The notes under the pieces: generated by a model | Databases searched by the model: none | What the model saw: only the letters and a program-made list of their open reading frames with translations | Told to the model about the DNA's origin: nothing | Part shown: positions 49,866 through 62,615 of the stretch, in pieces | Layout of the letters: each line of letters opens with the position of its first letter | Position numbering within the stretch: position 1 is the first letter of the stretch | Assembly: GCF_043641665.1 (NCBI RefSeq) | Contig: NC_092192.1 | Span: forward strand, 23,147,978-23,211,977 | DNA: 64,000 nt | Direction: 5' to 3' | DNA from: Enoplosus armatus | Lineage: Eukaryota; Chordata; Actinopteri; Centrarchiformes; Enoplosidae | Program-made: the position numbers and the translations under genes

Positions 49866-50879
49866 AATGCTTTATGAAGGAGCTGAAGTAAGTGAAGTTA
49901 CTTCACGGCTTTGAACGCCACATGTCTGTCTGGGTTAAGGGCACGTCTTAGACAAGAGCATCAGCCAGCAGGCCAATCTGCTGTGGGTATACTTTCACGT
50001 CTTCAAGTCCTTGACCCTCAAAAAGTCAGTCTTCTGGCTCACCTTACACACACACACACACACACAGTGTCGTGTTCGGGCTCAGATAAATGTCACCTGG
50101 AATGTGCGTCACGTATCGGCCTATACTGACGCTTGGAAGCAGCAGCCACAGCAGGAAAAGCACAGGTGCTCCCGGTGACATTAACGATGGCCCCGTTCCA
50201 TACAAGTTGCCCAGGAGAGCCGTGACACTCCTAAATGGAGTGCAGCCACCCAAATCGCGGCCATCGTGACTGTTATTGATTACTGCGACACCTGCAGGCC
50301 AAACTGTATGCTGGGGGGGGGGGGGGGGAAATGGGTCGAATAGCTTAAAGACTTTGGGGGAAATCATTCGAATAGTGCCACCCTTAGATAAACTAACTAA
50401 CTAACCGTCTTCTCTCGTCCCACGCACACTTTGAAGAAGTAAACGCGCCACAACCGTGTCGCGTGTTGGAGGGTAAAGTGGGCTAAAGTCGGGCGGAGTG
50501 AAAGCACTGACCTGACGGCCAAGTGAAATTGCGAGCAGCTTTCAAACCAAAGAGCAAAACGACAACGGTTGTATCTTACCCCGCTTGTAACGTAGTGGTG
50601 GTAGTGGTAATGTAGAGGGAAACAGTGAGGTAGCACTGGGGGTACCTTAACTACCTTTTGCCATCGCTTAACGGCAGTATAAAATCTCTCTGTCAGCTAG
50701 CTTTGCGGCTAGTTATCATATATGTTGCCAAACGACGCTAGCGTAACGGTAAAAAACAAACAACAAAGACACGTCAGTTTAAAAAGTACCTGCTGCACTT
50801 CTGGTATTCACAGTTACAATGAAAACAGTATTTAACTGTCACGCTAATGAAACATTCAGAGAGTAAAAGTAAGTGAACT

Positions 50880-50945
50880 CGCCAAGATAACGCACCTGTT
50901 TTCCTCTGTTTGCGCTCATCAGCGTAACCATGGGAACGCCGACGC
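50880..50945 (-). promoter_or_regulatory. jhy: Probable jhy promoter/first exon with an RFX X-box
   Basis: GTAACCATGGGAAC at 50924-50937 matches the RFX X-box pattern GTNRCC-N(0-3)-RGYAAC with one mismatch and the typical AT spacer. On the minus strand a donor-like AACAG|GTGCGT lies at 50896-50895, so a short untranslated exon could end there. It sits about 1.1 kb upstream of the first coding exon and faces the 3' end of hspa8. X-boxes drive motile-cilia genes through RFX factors, which fits jhy. The start site is inferred. Confidence 0.5.
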
Positions 50946-51638
50946 GCACGCGGGCTTCCGTGAGGTGCTCTTCATAAAAGCTCCGACGTTCAACAACACA
51001 GGTCACGCGGCAGACATTTTGTCACAGCCAGAAAAAACAAACTTGGGAAAAAAAAAAAAAGTTTAATGGCCCCGTTCCGCTTGAGTCTTAAGAAAGCATG
51101 CAGCAATGCAAGACCACTTGGAACGGACACCCCAAATAGGATGCAGCCATGTCGTTCATTACACCTGCGCCTTTCATGCGGAGTTATGGCTGCCGCGCAT
51201 ACGTGTGGTGTCGATGTTACAGTAGTTTTATGATGACTGAATTAATGTTCCTACCGCAAAATAAACTATATATTAGGTGTTTGCAATTCTATCTCAAAGA
51301 AGTTGTCGCCAGGTGATGAGCTCACACCTGGTGGTTTATGCTACCATTACCGCATCACGCCACGCACTGTATGTTACATATTTTCATGCACATCCTTGCG
51401 AAACTTGTACTTCAGTCAAGACATATTCCAATCCCCTTCCTGTATTTTAGGCTGGTACAAGGCCCCCCCGCCCTTCTCCATCATCAGCAGTCCAAAAACA
51501 AAGTCAGTGTACTAAAAGCCTCTATGCAACCAGTGTAGCAACTTAAGTTACACTTTTGATCCAACTTTGAACACCATTAGCTTGAACTTGATGGGCTTTG
51601 CAGAGCAGAAAGAGAGATGACAGAGGGTTATAAGATTT

Positions 51639-51644
51639 TTTATT
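51639..51644 (-). terminator. hspa8: Probable hspa8 polyadenylation signal
   Basis: AATAAA on the minus strand (TTTATT as written) lies about 230 nt downstream of the hspa8 stop codon. Confidence 0.6.
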
Positions 51645-51873
51645 GTCAAGGCAGTGACATCTCAGTATACCAAACACTTTACTAGACATGTGAACTGACA
51701 GCTCAATTGAGCCAACAAGTTGTTCCACAGTTATGTCGCAAACAATGCAATAAGTGTGATCCCTAAACCCGGTTTTAAATTTAAATTTACACTCTTTAGC
51801 TTGTTGTAACTTGTGCTATAAGAGGGTTACTTTCTTAGAAAACATCTCAGTAGGGGCTGAAGTGATGGAATGT

Positions 51874-54901
<3,028 letters not shown>

Positions 54902-55581
54902 TTTTCCTAGAGAAATAGGAGGGGAGGGGGGAAATTAGTTTGTTAATCTCATGAATCCTTACAGTTAGAGCTTAAATATGACAGGAGGTAACAACAAAGC
55001 TGTATGCAGAAAAGTATTTAGGATTTTACTGCAACAACCTCCAATAGTGGCCCATTTCAAATAAATGCAGTTTTGGCAAAAGCCAGACCAAGAAACGTGT
55101 GGCAGCAGAACCAAGGTTTAGCGATGTGTACCAAGGATACAACAAAATATAAAGTTATGCAGTTGTCCAATGGGCATGACATCTTAGCAATCATCATAAG
55201 TAACCAAAAAAGTTATACATAAATAGTAAGATGTCATTTCCACACTACACTTCAGCGCTTTATTGTGCATGAAAACATGGGGGCTAACCACGCTTTAAAG
55301 ATTAGACATCGGGAAAGCATGGCGCTAGTTCTGGTCACGTGACAATGAGACGGCTAGAGTACCGGAAATTGCCAAAAGTAGTTTTTTATTTTAACCTTCT
55401 ACATGAAACGCAGTAAACGAAAATAGAAGATAAAAAAAAATACACACCCATAAAAAGCTTGATAATTAAACTGTCAGACGAATCTATAAGCCCGCCTGCT
55501 AACAATTTAAATTAAGGCTTTTGTTCTGGAGCGAAAAAAAAACCGGAAGTGTGTTCATTCCGGCTGGCTTGACATTGGCTG

Positions 55582-55599
55582 TTCGAGAACATTCTCGAA
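55582..55599. promoter_or_regulatory. Perfect four-pentamer heat-shock element with adjacent CCAAT
   Basis: TTCgaGAAcaTTCtcGAA has four alternating nGAAn/nTTCn units with exact spacing, a strong HSF1 site. An inverted CCAAT (ATTGG, 55574-55578) sits next to it. It lies inside the first intron implied by the non-coding exon at about 55890-55975, and just downstream of a second donor-like site at 55700. Confidence 0.85.
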
Positions 55600-55700
55600 C
55601 GTCTCAGAATCCCTACCCCCACTCTTGCTAAGTTGCTAGCGTTAGCCAACGCTCGTGAGCTAGTTACAGTCCTGTCACGAGCATAATGAATTATACTCAC

Positions 55701-55770
55701 CGCCGCTGTCAACGCATTTGTCGTTTCCATTCAGCACTCGTAACATAAAACCAGAAGTACATTTCGAATA
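55701..55770 (-). other. Possible alternative first exon of hspa8
   Basis: On the minus strand, GGCG|GTGAGTATAA gives a strong splice donor (exon end 55701). It would define an alternative untranslated exon downstream of the main promoter. No TATA box was identified for it, and its 5' limit is unknown. Confidence 0.25.
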
Positions 55771-55889
55771 TCAGCTAATACCGACAGTGAGTGAGGCCAA
55801 CGTAGACCAACACCACCCCACGAGGGATGTGGGGGAGCGAAACGAAAACATACGGATATTATTTATGACCTATGCGAAGAATAACTTAC

Positions 55890-55978
55890 CGAATTGTTGA
55901 AATGTGGATGATTTTAGGTGTTGGGATTGGGGTGGACAGCGGCGAGGGCGACTTGTCCTTGCCGGTACGAGGAAGGAA
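55890..55978 (-). other. hspa8: Inferred untranslated exon 1 of hspa8
   Basis: It ends with the strong donor ATTCG|GTAAGTT (exon end 55890) and begins about 26-30 nt downstream of the TATA box at 56004-56010. It would splice to the acceptor at 54908-54907, 5 nt before the ATG. A non-coding first exon is the known HSPA8 arrangement. The transcription start is estimated. Confidence 0.6.
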
Positions 55979-56002
55979 AGGAGGACTGACACTCATCGGA
56001 AC

Positions 56003-56080
56003 CTTATATATGACCGGCAAAGCAGCCAATCAAACGTCGAGTCTCGGAGTCTTTCCTCAACGGTCCGCCAATGACGCGTA
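56003..56080 (-). promoter_or_regulatory. hspa8: hspa8 core promoter (TATA plus two inverted CCAAT boxes)
   Basis: On the minus strand there is TATATAA (56010-56004), preceded by ATTGG boxes at 56030-56026 and 56072-56068 in GC-rich sequence. This matches the TATA/CCAAT layout of vertebrate hsc70 promoters. Confidence 0.75.
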
Positions 56081-56820
56081 GTATCTGTTGGTGAGGTCGG
56101 CAACGGTCCGGCCTACTTCCTGCTTTAGTATCGCTGTTTCGTAATCTCTGGGAATGACCGCATGGCCCGAGATGGTAGCTTTGTCTGAAGATACAAGATG
56201 TAGTTTTGGGAAACGACCCTTCCATTCGACCATTTATATCCACATGAAGCATGTGTGCGTATTATTAGACAACATAACGGGCGATTACTCTAATTGTATT
56301 GGGGGAATTATCGAACTCAAGCATGGCTAGCTACCCCTAGCTACCAGTGATTTTTCAAAATCAACAGAATATATTTGAAGTATTTTTTTGTTCCTCTTAT
56401 TGTGTAACGGTACTGTAGTTTTCAACGGGAGCACACCTTTTTCAACCACTGTAACGGATTAGGGCTAGCCTTTGTTCCCAGTCGTGGTATTATTTTTGGT
56501 TTCTGTTTCTGTAATAGTATTTACAGCCTAAAGGCCTTGAGTGTTACACATGGACGCACCTGTATATTATACTGATAGAATCAACGCTGTTATTTAAAAT
56601 TTAAAAAAAAAAAAGAAGAAAAAAACACCTTAATCATCTATGTGTATGTAGTAGGCTACTATTTTATGGTATGATTATACTTGCGGATGTCACATCACAT
56701 GATGCCACTGTTATCACAAAAGGTAACAGACATGATGTGCAAAGTCATTATCAATACTTCCCTTAAACATCAATTCATCCACATTCAAACAGTGAGTACG
56801 GCGTGTTGTTCTAGCAAAAT
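56081..56820. other. hspa8-crtam intergenic spacer
   Basis: No gene was seen. The first part is probably the upstream promoter of hspa8. The rest is AT-rich without a recognised repeat. Confidence 0.5.
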
Positions 56821-56824
56821 ATAA

Positions 56825-56830
56825 TTTATT
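56825..56830 (-). terminator. crtam: Probable crtam polyadenylation signal
   Basis: AATAAA on the minus strand (TTTATT as written) lies about 215 nt downstream of the crtam stop at 57042. Confidence 0.5.
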
Positions 56831-57041
56831 GGCACGTTTAAAACACAAACTGTATACAGTATTTATATGGTACAGGGTTGTGCTGCAGTTATCGGAGTGG
56901 TGTTCGTTCACATTCTTTTCCTCTGTAAACACACACATACTCTGCTACAAGCGCAGTGCAAGCTGAGCAGCCTCGTCCACGAGCAGGAGCAACGGCGCTG
57001 ACGATGCTGCTGACATTGCAGATGTCGTATTGCGCGGCCTG

Positions 57042-57271
57042 TTATAGCTCTGTCTCCTTTATGTCGCATCTGGCTGAGGTTTGAGGCTGAGGGGCCTGCC
57101 CGCCGTCTCCACTCCCCGTCGCTGCCGCTGCGGCAGTGTTCGTCGCTGCCGGCCTTTCAGCGACGTACTGCGTGAACGCCGTGTTGACGAGCCCTGTGTG
57201 TGTGAGAGAGGGCATTTTTTTTTTTTTTTTTTTTTACATATTGGTGATTCATTGCAGAAGCAGGTTGCTCC

Positions 57272-57314
<43 letters not shown>

Positions 57315-60300
57315 CACCCTGTTTCAGTGGGAAACCGCATACTGTGCCATAAAGTCATGCCGACACTGAACCTCATGAAGTAGGTTTGAAATGAAATGCA
57401 GTGGCTTGAAACTGCATGTGATAAGTCAGCACTTGTCAAATGTAGTATTTGGCATTTTCATTGCAATATGGTTGGCGAGGTGTGTATGTCAGCTGATGGG
57501 ACATTGGTCATCAATCAAGACAATGGGAATATACAAATATATGTAACAAAATACACCTAATGTAAAAGTTCATCGAATAAAATGTCTGGACGTGTGTGTC
57601 TAAACTAAAATTGTCTGTAAATGATCCGTGGTTTTGGTTCGCAAAGCATGTCATGGATTACAGTCTCTGCTGGCACGGGTTGTTTTTTTCAGCGCTCGCC
57701 CGCCTTCCCTCTGGCCAGAGGCCTTGAAAAGGAGTGCTGAATCATCTGCCTACCTCTCCGCCTTTGTCCTTGGGAGGAGTTCTTCTCTTCCTGGCTTGAT
57801 TTTGATTTACCGCTGTCCTCTGACGGATCCGAGTCTTCATTGTCTGTAACAAAAAACACTGTCATATGTTCTCTTAATATACGTTTAAAAAAAACAAAAA
57901 AAAAACGTTGCTGGTGTGATCAGAAGCCACGCGTGAAATGGGAACACCGTCTGCTCACCTCTCTTCCAGGTGATGTGGGCTCTCCTCAGCTTGATGGCAA
58001 AGAAAATGACCACCACCAGAAGACAGAAGATCAGGCAGGTCACCAGGAAGACCAGCAAAGACGAGCCCTGCGTTCCCGTCCGCATCTTCGGGTCATTGAA
58101 GCTCCCTGGGAATGGGACAGCATGTTAACGCCTTAAATCGCTTTCAAAGCCTATTACACATTTCTGCTGTGCGCGTAAGACAAGACGGTTGTTCTCATTA
58201 TTGTTTTCACACCAGCGGAACTGAATGCAAGTCTTGACCGCTGCGAATTTACCTGTTCCGTTCCCCTCCGTATGGTTAGAAAACGTGATGTCCTCCGTTG
58301 TCTCAGAGGTCCGGCCTTTAAGGGATTGTGAGGAAGAAAGACACAATAATGAACACAAGACTTAAATCAGCTGTTTTCTATTTCACTTGTAGTTGTTCAG
58401 ATTGACCACTAGATGGCATCAGGCAGACATTTAGTCAAGAATGGTGCTGCATGGAATCTGACCATACAGAACACTGGGTATCATACCTGTAGTGCTTGTT
58501 GCATTACTGGTGGTGTCATTCCCCCTCCTGGTTGAGCCTGATGGTGAGACATTTTGACAAATAAACCTCAGTACTGCACGAAGACAAGCAGACGAACAAC
58601 AGAATGCTATTGGAGGTGCCGGGAAGTGGAAGGTTGCTACTTTTAATGTCAAAATGTTTTCAAGTTTAAAGTAAAAAAAACGTTGTTATTTATGGTGTGC
58701 AGTTTACTTTCCTTTTTTTAGATACTGCACTGTCCCACATTCTCATCTCTGCTGCCTCGGTGCAGCAATCTGATGCGGAACATTTTGTCACTTAAAGCCC
58801 CCACGGAGCCGTGAAAACGAAAAAGTGTCTCTCACCGCTCGCGCCGCGATGTGAGCCCGTGGGTGCCCCACCCGTCGCGGAGGAAAGCAGCCGATTGGGG
58901 GGGGCAGCCGACGACCTCGGAGAGCCCTCTGGTGAAGGCCCGTTGGCGCCTGTGGTTGCGAGGTGCGCGGCGGTCCTGCCGCGTCTTGGCCGCCAGGTGG
59001 TCGGTGACCCCCCAGGCTGAGGTGTGGGAGCGCTGGTCGTGGTCGTGCGGCGGTGCTTTGTTGCTGTGACAGGAGAGAGAAGGGGAGGGGGGGGTTACAT
59101 TATTAACAAGCAGAAACAGCATTGAATTCGTGGGAAAACAAAGGGAAAATCTTTTTTTTTTTCTTCCATTAGAATACAGGAAACCAGGCTATTTTACAAC
59201 ATACAGAAAGAGGAAATCACAATTTACATATTTTTTTTTTGGCCTGTTTCACAGTCTGCCGTGGACAGCGTCATGGAGCCACTCATGAGAGAGAGGAAAA
59301 AAACCCCTCTCCAGTGCTTTCCCTGTTTTGTGACGACGCTTTCACAGTTCCTCTCAAATTTTTATGCAGAAGTGCGTTCGAGGAAGCGAGGGTCACTTCT
59401 TGTGCATGTTCTTTTTTTTCTCAAATTGCACTCAGATCGGATTGGATTGCACTCACAGTCTCGTCCAACTTTGACGAAGTTCATCAGAGGCCGAGAGCGC
59501 AGAGCTGGGTGGCGAACGAGGCACTTCACGGCGACTCTGCTCTCCACCGAGGAGACGTGCAGCACGTCCGTCGACACGTAGGTTTGGCCTTCGCGCAGGA
59601 CTTGGGCGTAAGCTGTGGAATGGGAGAGATTGCCGTTAGTCTCTCAGCGGGTGCCCCAGCCGGCCACCGGCGGTCACAGCGATGATGACATCACTCTACA
59701 CCAAACTAATCTCATGTCATTAAAGGGCAATCAAAGGGGGATTTCAAAAAAACAAAAACAAAAAGAAAACAAAAGGTGAAGGTCGTCATTAGGGCTTGAG
59801 GTAACATCTGCCACCCACCAAACGTGGGTAAAGATTACCGTCACTGTGGGAGGTAGATCACATTTAGATCATCAAAAGGCCGCATTCTACAGCAGCTAAA
59901 GGTGACTTTTATTTCCCACTTAAATACTGTAAATGTGTATATTTTTATATCTTATTTTTGTACATACTCTCATTTCTAAACCTACGCTACTTTCTACTCT
60001 TGAATGGGAGCACCTGTACCGTATAACCCCCCGGGATCAATAAAGTCTTTCTGATTCTGATTCCGACTTACGAAGAAGTTCAGGCCCATGGTCCAGCTTC
60101 CAGAAGATCTGGGGCGGATAGTGGTTCCCCGCAGCGCTGCACTTTATGACGAACTCTCCTCCATTCTTTTCTACGCTCATTTCGGGGCGACCTTTAAAAG
60201 GGATCAAGACACCAAAGCGTCATTGCAGCGTTATGACAAGGTCGTCGCTCTGACGAAACCATTTCGTCACGATCTTTGGGGGCCTCAACAAAAGGCGTCA

Positions 60301-61677
60301 CCTGTGACCCAAGTCGGTCGTACTCACCCAACACGGTCACCTCCACTTTCCTCTCCGTTGTGCGACGGTCATACTGAATGCACGTGTAGTTGCCTCCATC
60401 TTTGAAGGTGACGTCGGAAATGCTGGCGGTGAATTCGGACTCGGTCAGCTTGACGATGCTGTAGCGCTTGTTCTTTACACCTGGGAAAGAGCGAGGGGGA
60501 AGTTTTAAGAAAGTGCCCCGGATTCTGGCAAATTCTGGGCCCAAACGTCTTGACGATTCACCTTTACCTGTATTGTGATTGAAGAACATAACATGTCCTC
60601 CAGGGTTCTTCCAGTCCACGTCGGTCTTGAGGCCGTTTGTAACTGGGCAGCGCAGGTTGACCGTCTGACCTTGCATCACGGTCACGCGCTGCCACACCGC
60701 GAGTGAAACTGCAATCACATAAACAGGAACATCAGCCTCCCCCCTTGAAAATCCCCCACTCGGGAGACACACCGTCGCTGACGAGCCACACCATTTGATA
60801 ATGTGTGATGTGACATCACTTCCAGGCAGCTACCCCGCTGCCCTTCACAAACAAATGAGTTTATTGGAACTAAAAAGTCAAGTGTACCCCCCCCCCCCCC
60901 CCCCCGCATGCAGAGGTGTCCGAAGTTAACACTTTCTTATAGTTTGACTCAACTGTTCCACTGGCCTGGGTCTTGTGTGTGTGTGTGTGTGTGTGGAGGT
61001 GGTGTGACAGAAGACAGAAGAAGCAGCCCCCCCGCCCCCCGCCCTGCGACACATTTCTGTTGTGGCAGGAAGTGTTGTGGTCGGCCCTTTCATGGCGAAA
61101 GAGAAAGTAAGAGAAATTATAAACACGGCCGTGGGTTGTTCACGGGGGCTTTTTTTTTTCCTTTCCTAATGGGGGTGAGAATGACGAGCCTGTTTGGAAA
61201 ACACAAGCGTGGGGGGGGGGCACACTGACACCGTCGGTGAGGGGGGGCTCAAGGGCCAAAGGTCATCAAGACACATTCACACGCGTGTGTGTGTTAGATA
61301 TTCTTCAACTGAACGTGGGAACAAACGTAACTGAGTTTCAGACGTGTTTTTAACGCCTGACTCACGAAGAACACTGCATTCCACTGGAAACACTGTACGC
61401 ACTGTAAAATATATGCAGCACTGACACATGCAGTGTGTGTGTGAACGCTGTCAAACTGGCGGAAGGAAGCGTGAAACACTTGTCATTCGAATGGGGGGGG
61501 ACACGGTCACAAATCAACAGCTTTACCTGTAAAACAAACAAATCCAATGGCCCCCCCCAACCCCCCAAAAAAATAAAAGCTCGCGTTCAGGCAACAAGAC
61601 GAATGCAACCCACGTCGGTTTGTCAGAAGCATCAAGAGTTCGATCGAGAGTTCGATTCCCGAAGCATCACACGGTGC

Positions 61678-61756
<79 letters not shown>

Positions 61757-61825
61757 CGGTCAGTGGTGAAAGGACTCACCGTGTATGAGCGCGACCAAGA
61801 CGCCGAGCTGCAGCTTCACCTCCAT
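57042..61825 (-). CDS. crtam: Cytotoxic and regulatory T-cell molecule (Crtam), nectin-like Ig receptor
   Basis: Crtam is a type I membrane receptor of activated T and NK cells that binds CADM1 in mammals. Minus-strand exons are 61825-61780, 60708-60568, 60480-60328, 60191-60072, 59612-59457, 59063-58836, 58537-58487, 58315-58253, 58105-57959, 57843-57754 and 57193-57042. Every intron is phase 1, and the total is 1347 nt (448 aa plus stop). In order it has a short signal peptide (about 1-15), a V-type Ig domain (Cys36-Cys96, with DGGNYTC), a C2-type Ig domain (Cys131-Trp144-Cys184), a Thr/Pro-rich stalk and a TM at about 336-357. The juxtamembrane KLRRAHITWKR matches KLRKAHVIWKK of human CRTAM. 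The last exon gives a C-terminal ETEL, a class I PDZ ligand like the mammalian ESIV. Reading through the 57754 donor instead would stop at 57689. CADM family members are the main alternative; synteny and the tail favour crtam. Confidence 0.9.
57276..57313. repeat. (AC)19 microsatellite in the last crtam intron region
   Basis: An AC array upstream (in crtam terms) of the last exon, with a T-run of about 20 nt at about 57217-57235 between it and the acceptor at 57195-57194. On the crtam strand the T-run is an A-run, which is atypical just before an acceptor. Confidence 0.95.
59925..60065 (+). repeat. LINE-type 3' tail in crtam intron
   Basis: The stretch ends in GGGATCAATAAAGTCTTTCT followed by GATTCT repeats, preceded by AT-rich sequence. 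This is the usual 3' end of truncated fish LINE copies. Only a short, 5'-truncated fragment is present. Confidence 0.6.
60888..60994. repeat. Poly-C run and (TG)10 in crtam intron 1
   Basis: A C-run of about 18 nt (about 60888-60905) and a TG array (about 60974-60993). The first intron (61779-60709) holds nothing else recognisable besides C/G runs near 61021-61040 and 61211-61220. Confidence 0.9.
61680..61757. repeat. (AC)21-(TC)-(AC)12 compound microsatellite
   Basis: AC arrays flank a short CTCTCTCTCTC block. The array ends only about 23 nt from the donor of the first crtam coding exon (61780-61779). Confidence 0.95.
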
Positions 61826-61958
61826 CTCTGTCGCTCGCCAGCAAATCACTCGCTCCGACTACTCTGACCCCCGACTTCCTCGTCCTCGCGCGTTTATGTG
61901 TTTGTACTCCGCCGGGGGAGCCTTCCGTGACGTCACAGCCCTGTGGTTTCCACGGACT

Positions 61959-61965
61959 TTTTTTT

Positions 61966-62002
<37 letters not shown>

Positions 62003-62028
62003 ACTTTTTTTTTTTTTTTTTTTTTTGA
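61959..62028. repeat. Long interrupted poly-T tract
   Basis: About 70 nt is almost entirely T with two AA/TTAAC interruptions. It lies about 130 nt upstream of the crtam start on the crtam strand (poly-A there), so it borders the presumed promoter. Confidence 0.95.
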
Positions 62029-62520
62029 TTCAAGGGATCCTCGTGTGATCGGCTGTGCGCTAAAAGTAGAAGGTCAAGAGGGACTTACATCACAGCTAAA
62101 TATGAAGGGGGGGAGGGGGGTTGCTACTAAAGGGGTGCTGAGGCCAAACGCTGCGTAAAAAGGTCGACATTTGGATCCGCTTGGCCCCCCTGTCGCGGAG
62201 GTTGAACGGCCTTTCGCGGCTCTGTGGTTTCCTGTTGGAAAGCCCTGGGAACGCAGCGCGCGTTGAGCAGCGTGAAACGGAAACCGACGCGCATTCAATT
62301 CACACATTCGTCGGTACGGAGATGGATCCCGTGCCGGGTCGAGCAAAACGTCTCGACGATGTCGGATGGACTGTCGCGACATTTTGCCTTTAAATATGCA
62401 GTTCATTTGAAGCTGATGAGAACTTTTTTTGGGGGGTGAGCCTGTCCTCCCAAAGATGTGTTGGTTCAAATATATTTGTACATGGATGAATTTAAAGTTA
62501 TAGGGCTTTTATATACTTGT

Positions 62521-62613
62521 AAATATATATACAGACACACACACATATATATATATACACACATATATGCATACATATGTATATATACGTGTGTGTGTGT
62601 GTATATATACATA
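62521..62613. repeat. Compound TA/CA/TG repeat at the left edge of the Tc1 element
   Basis: Interleaved (TA)n, (AC)n and (GT)n with ATATATAC phrases. It is partly self-complementary and abuts the transposon terminus. Confidence 0.9.
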
Positions 62614-62615
62614 TA

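Noticed and set aside
50920..50935. Upstream ATG at the putative first jhy exon as the true start
   Set aside because: If spliced to 49823 in the available phase it meets a stop within three codons. Met 49768 is in the continuous jhy frame.
57689..57753. Read-through end of crtam at the stop 57691-57689
   Set aside because: Not taken as the main end. The 57754 donor keeps the phase-1 series and leads to a last exon with conserved tail features and a PDZ ligand. It is kept as an alternative in the findings.
61640..61670. GTTCGATTCC phrase resembling a tRNA B box
   Set aside because: No matching A box, acceptor stem or anticodon arm is found around it. It is crtam intronic sequence.
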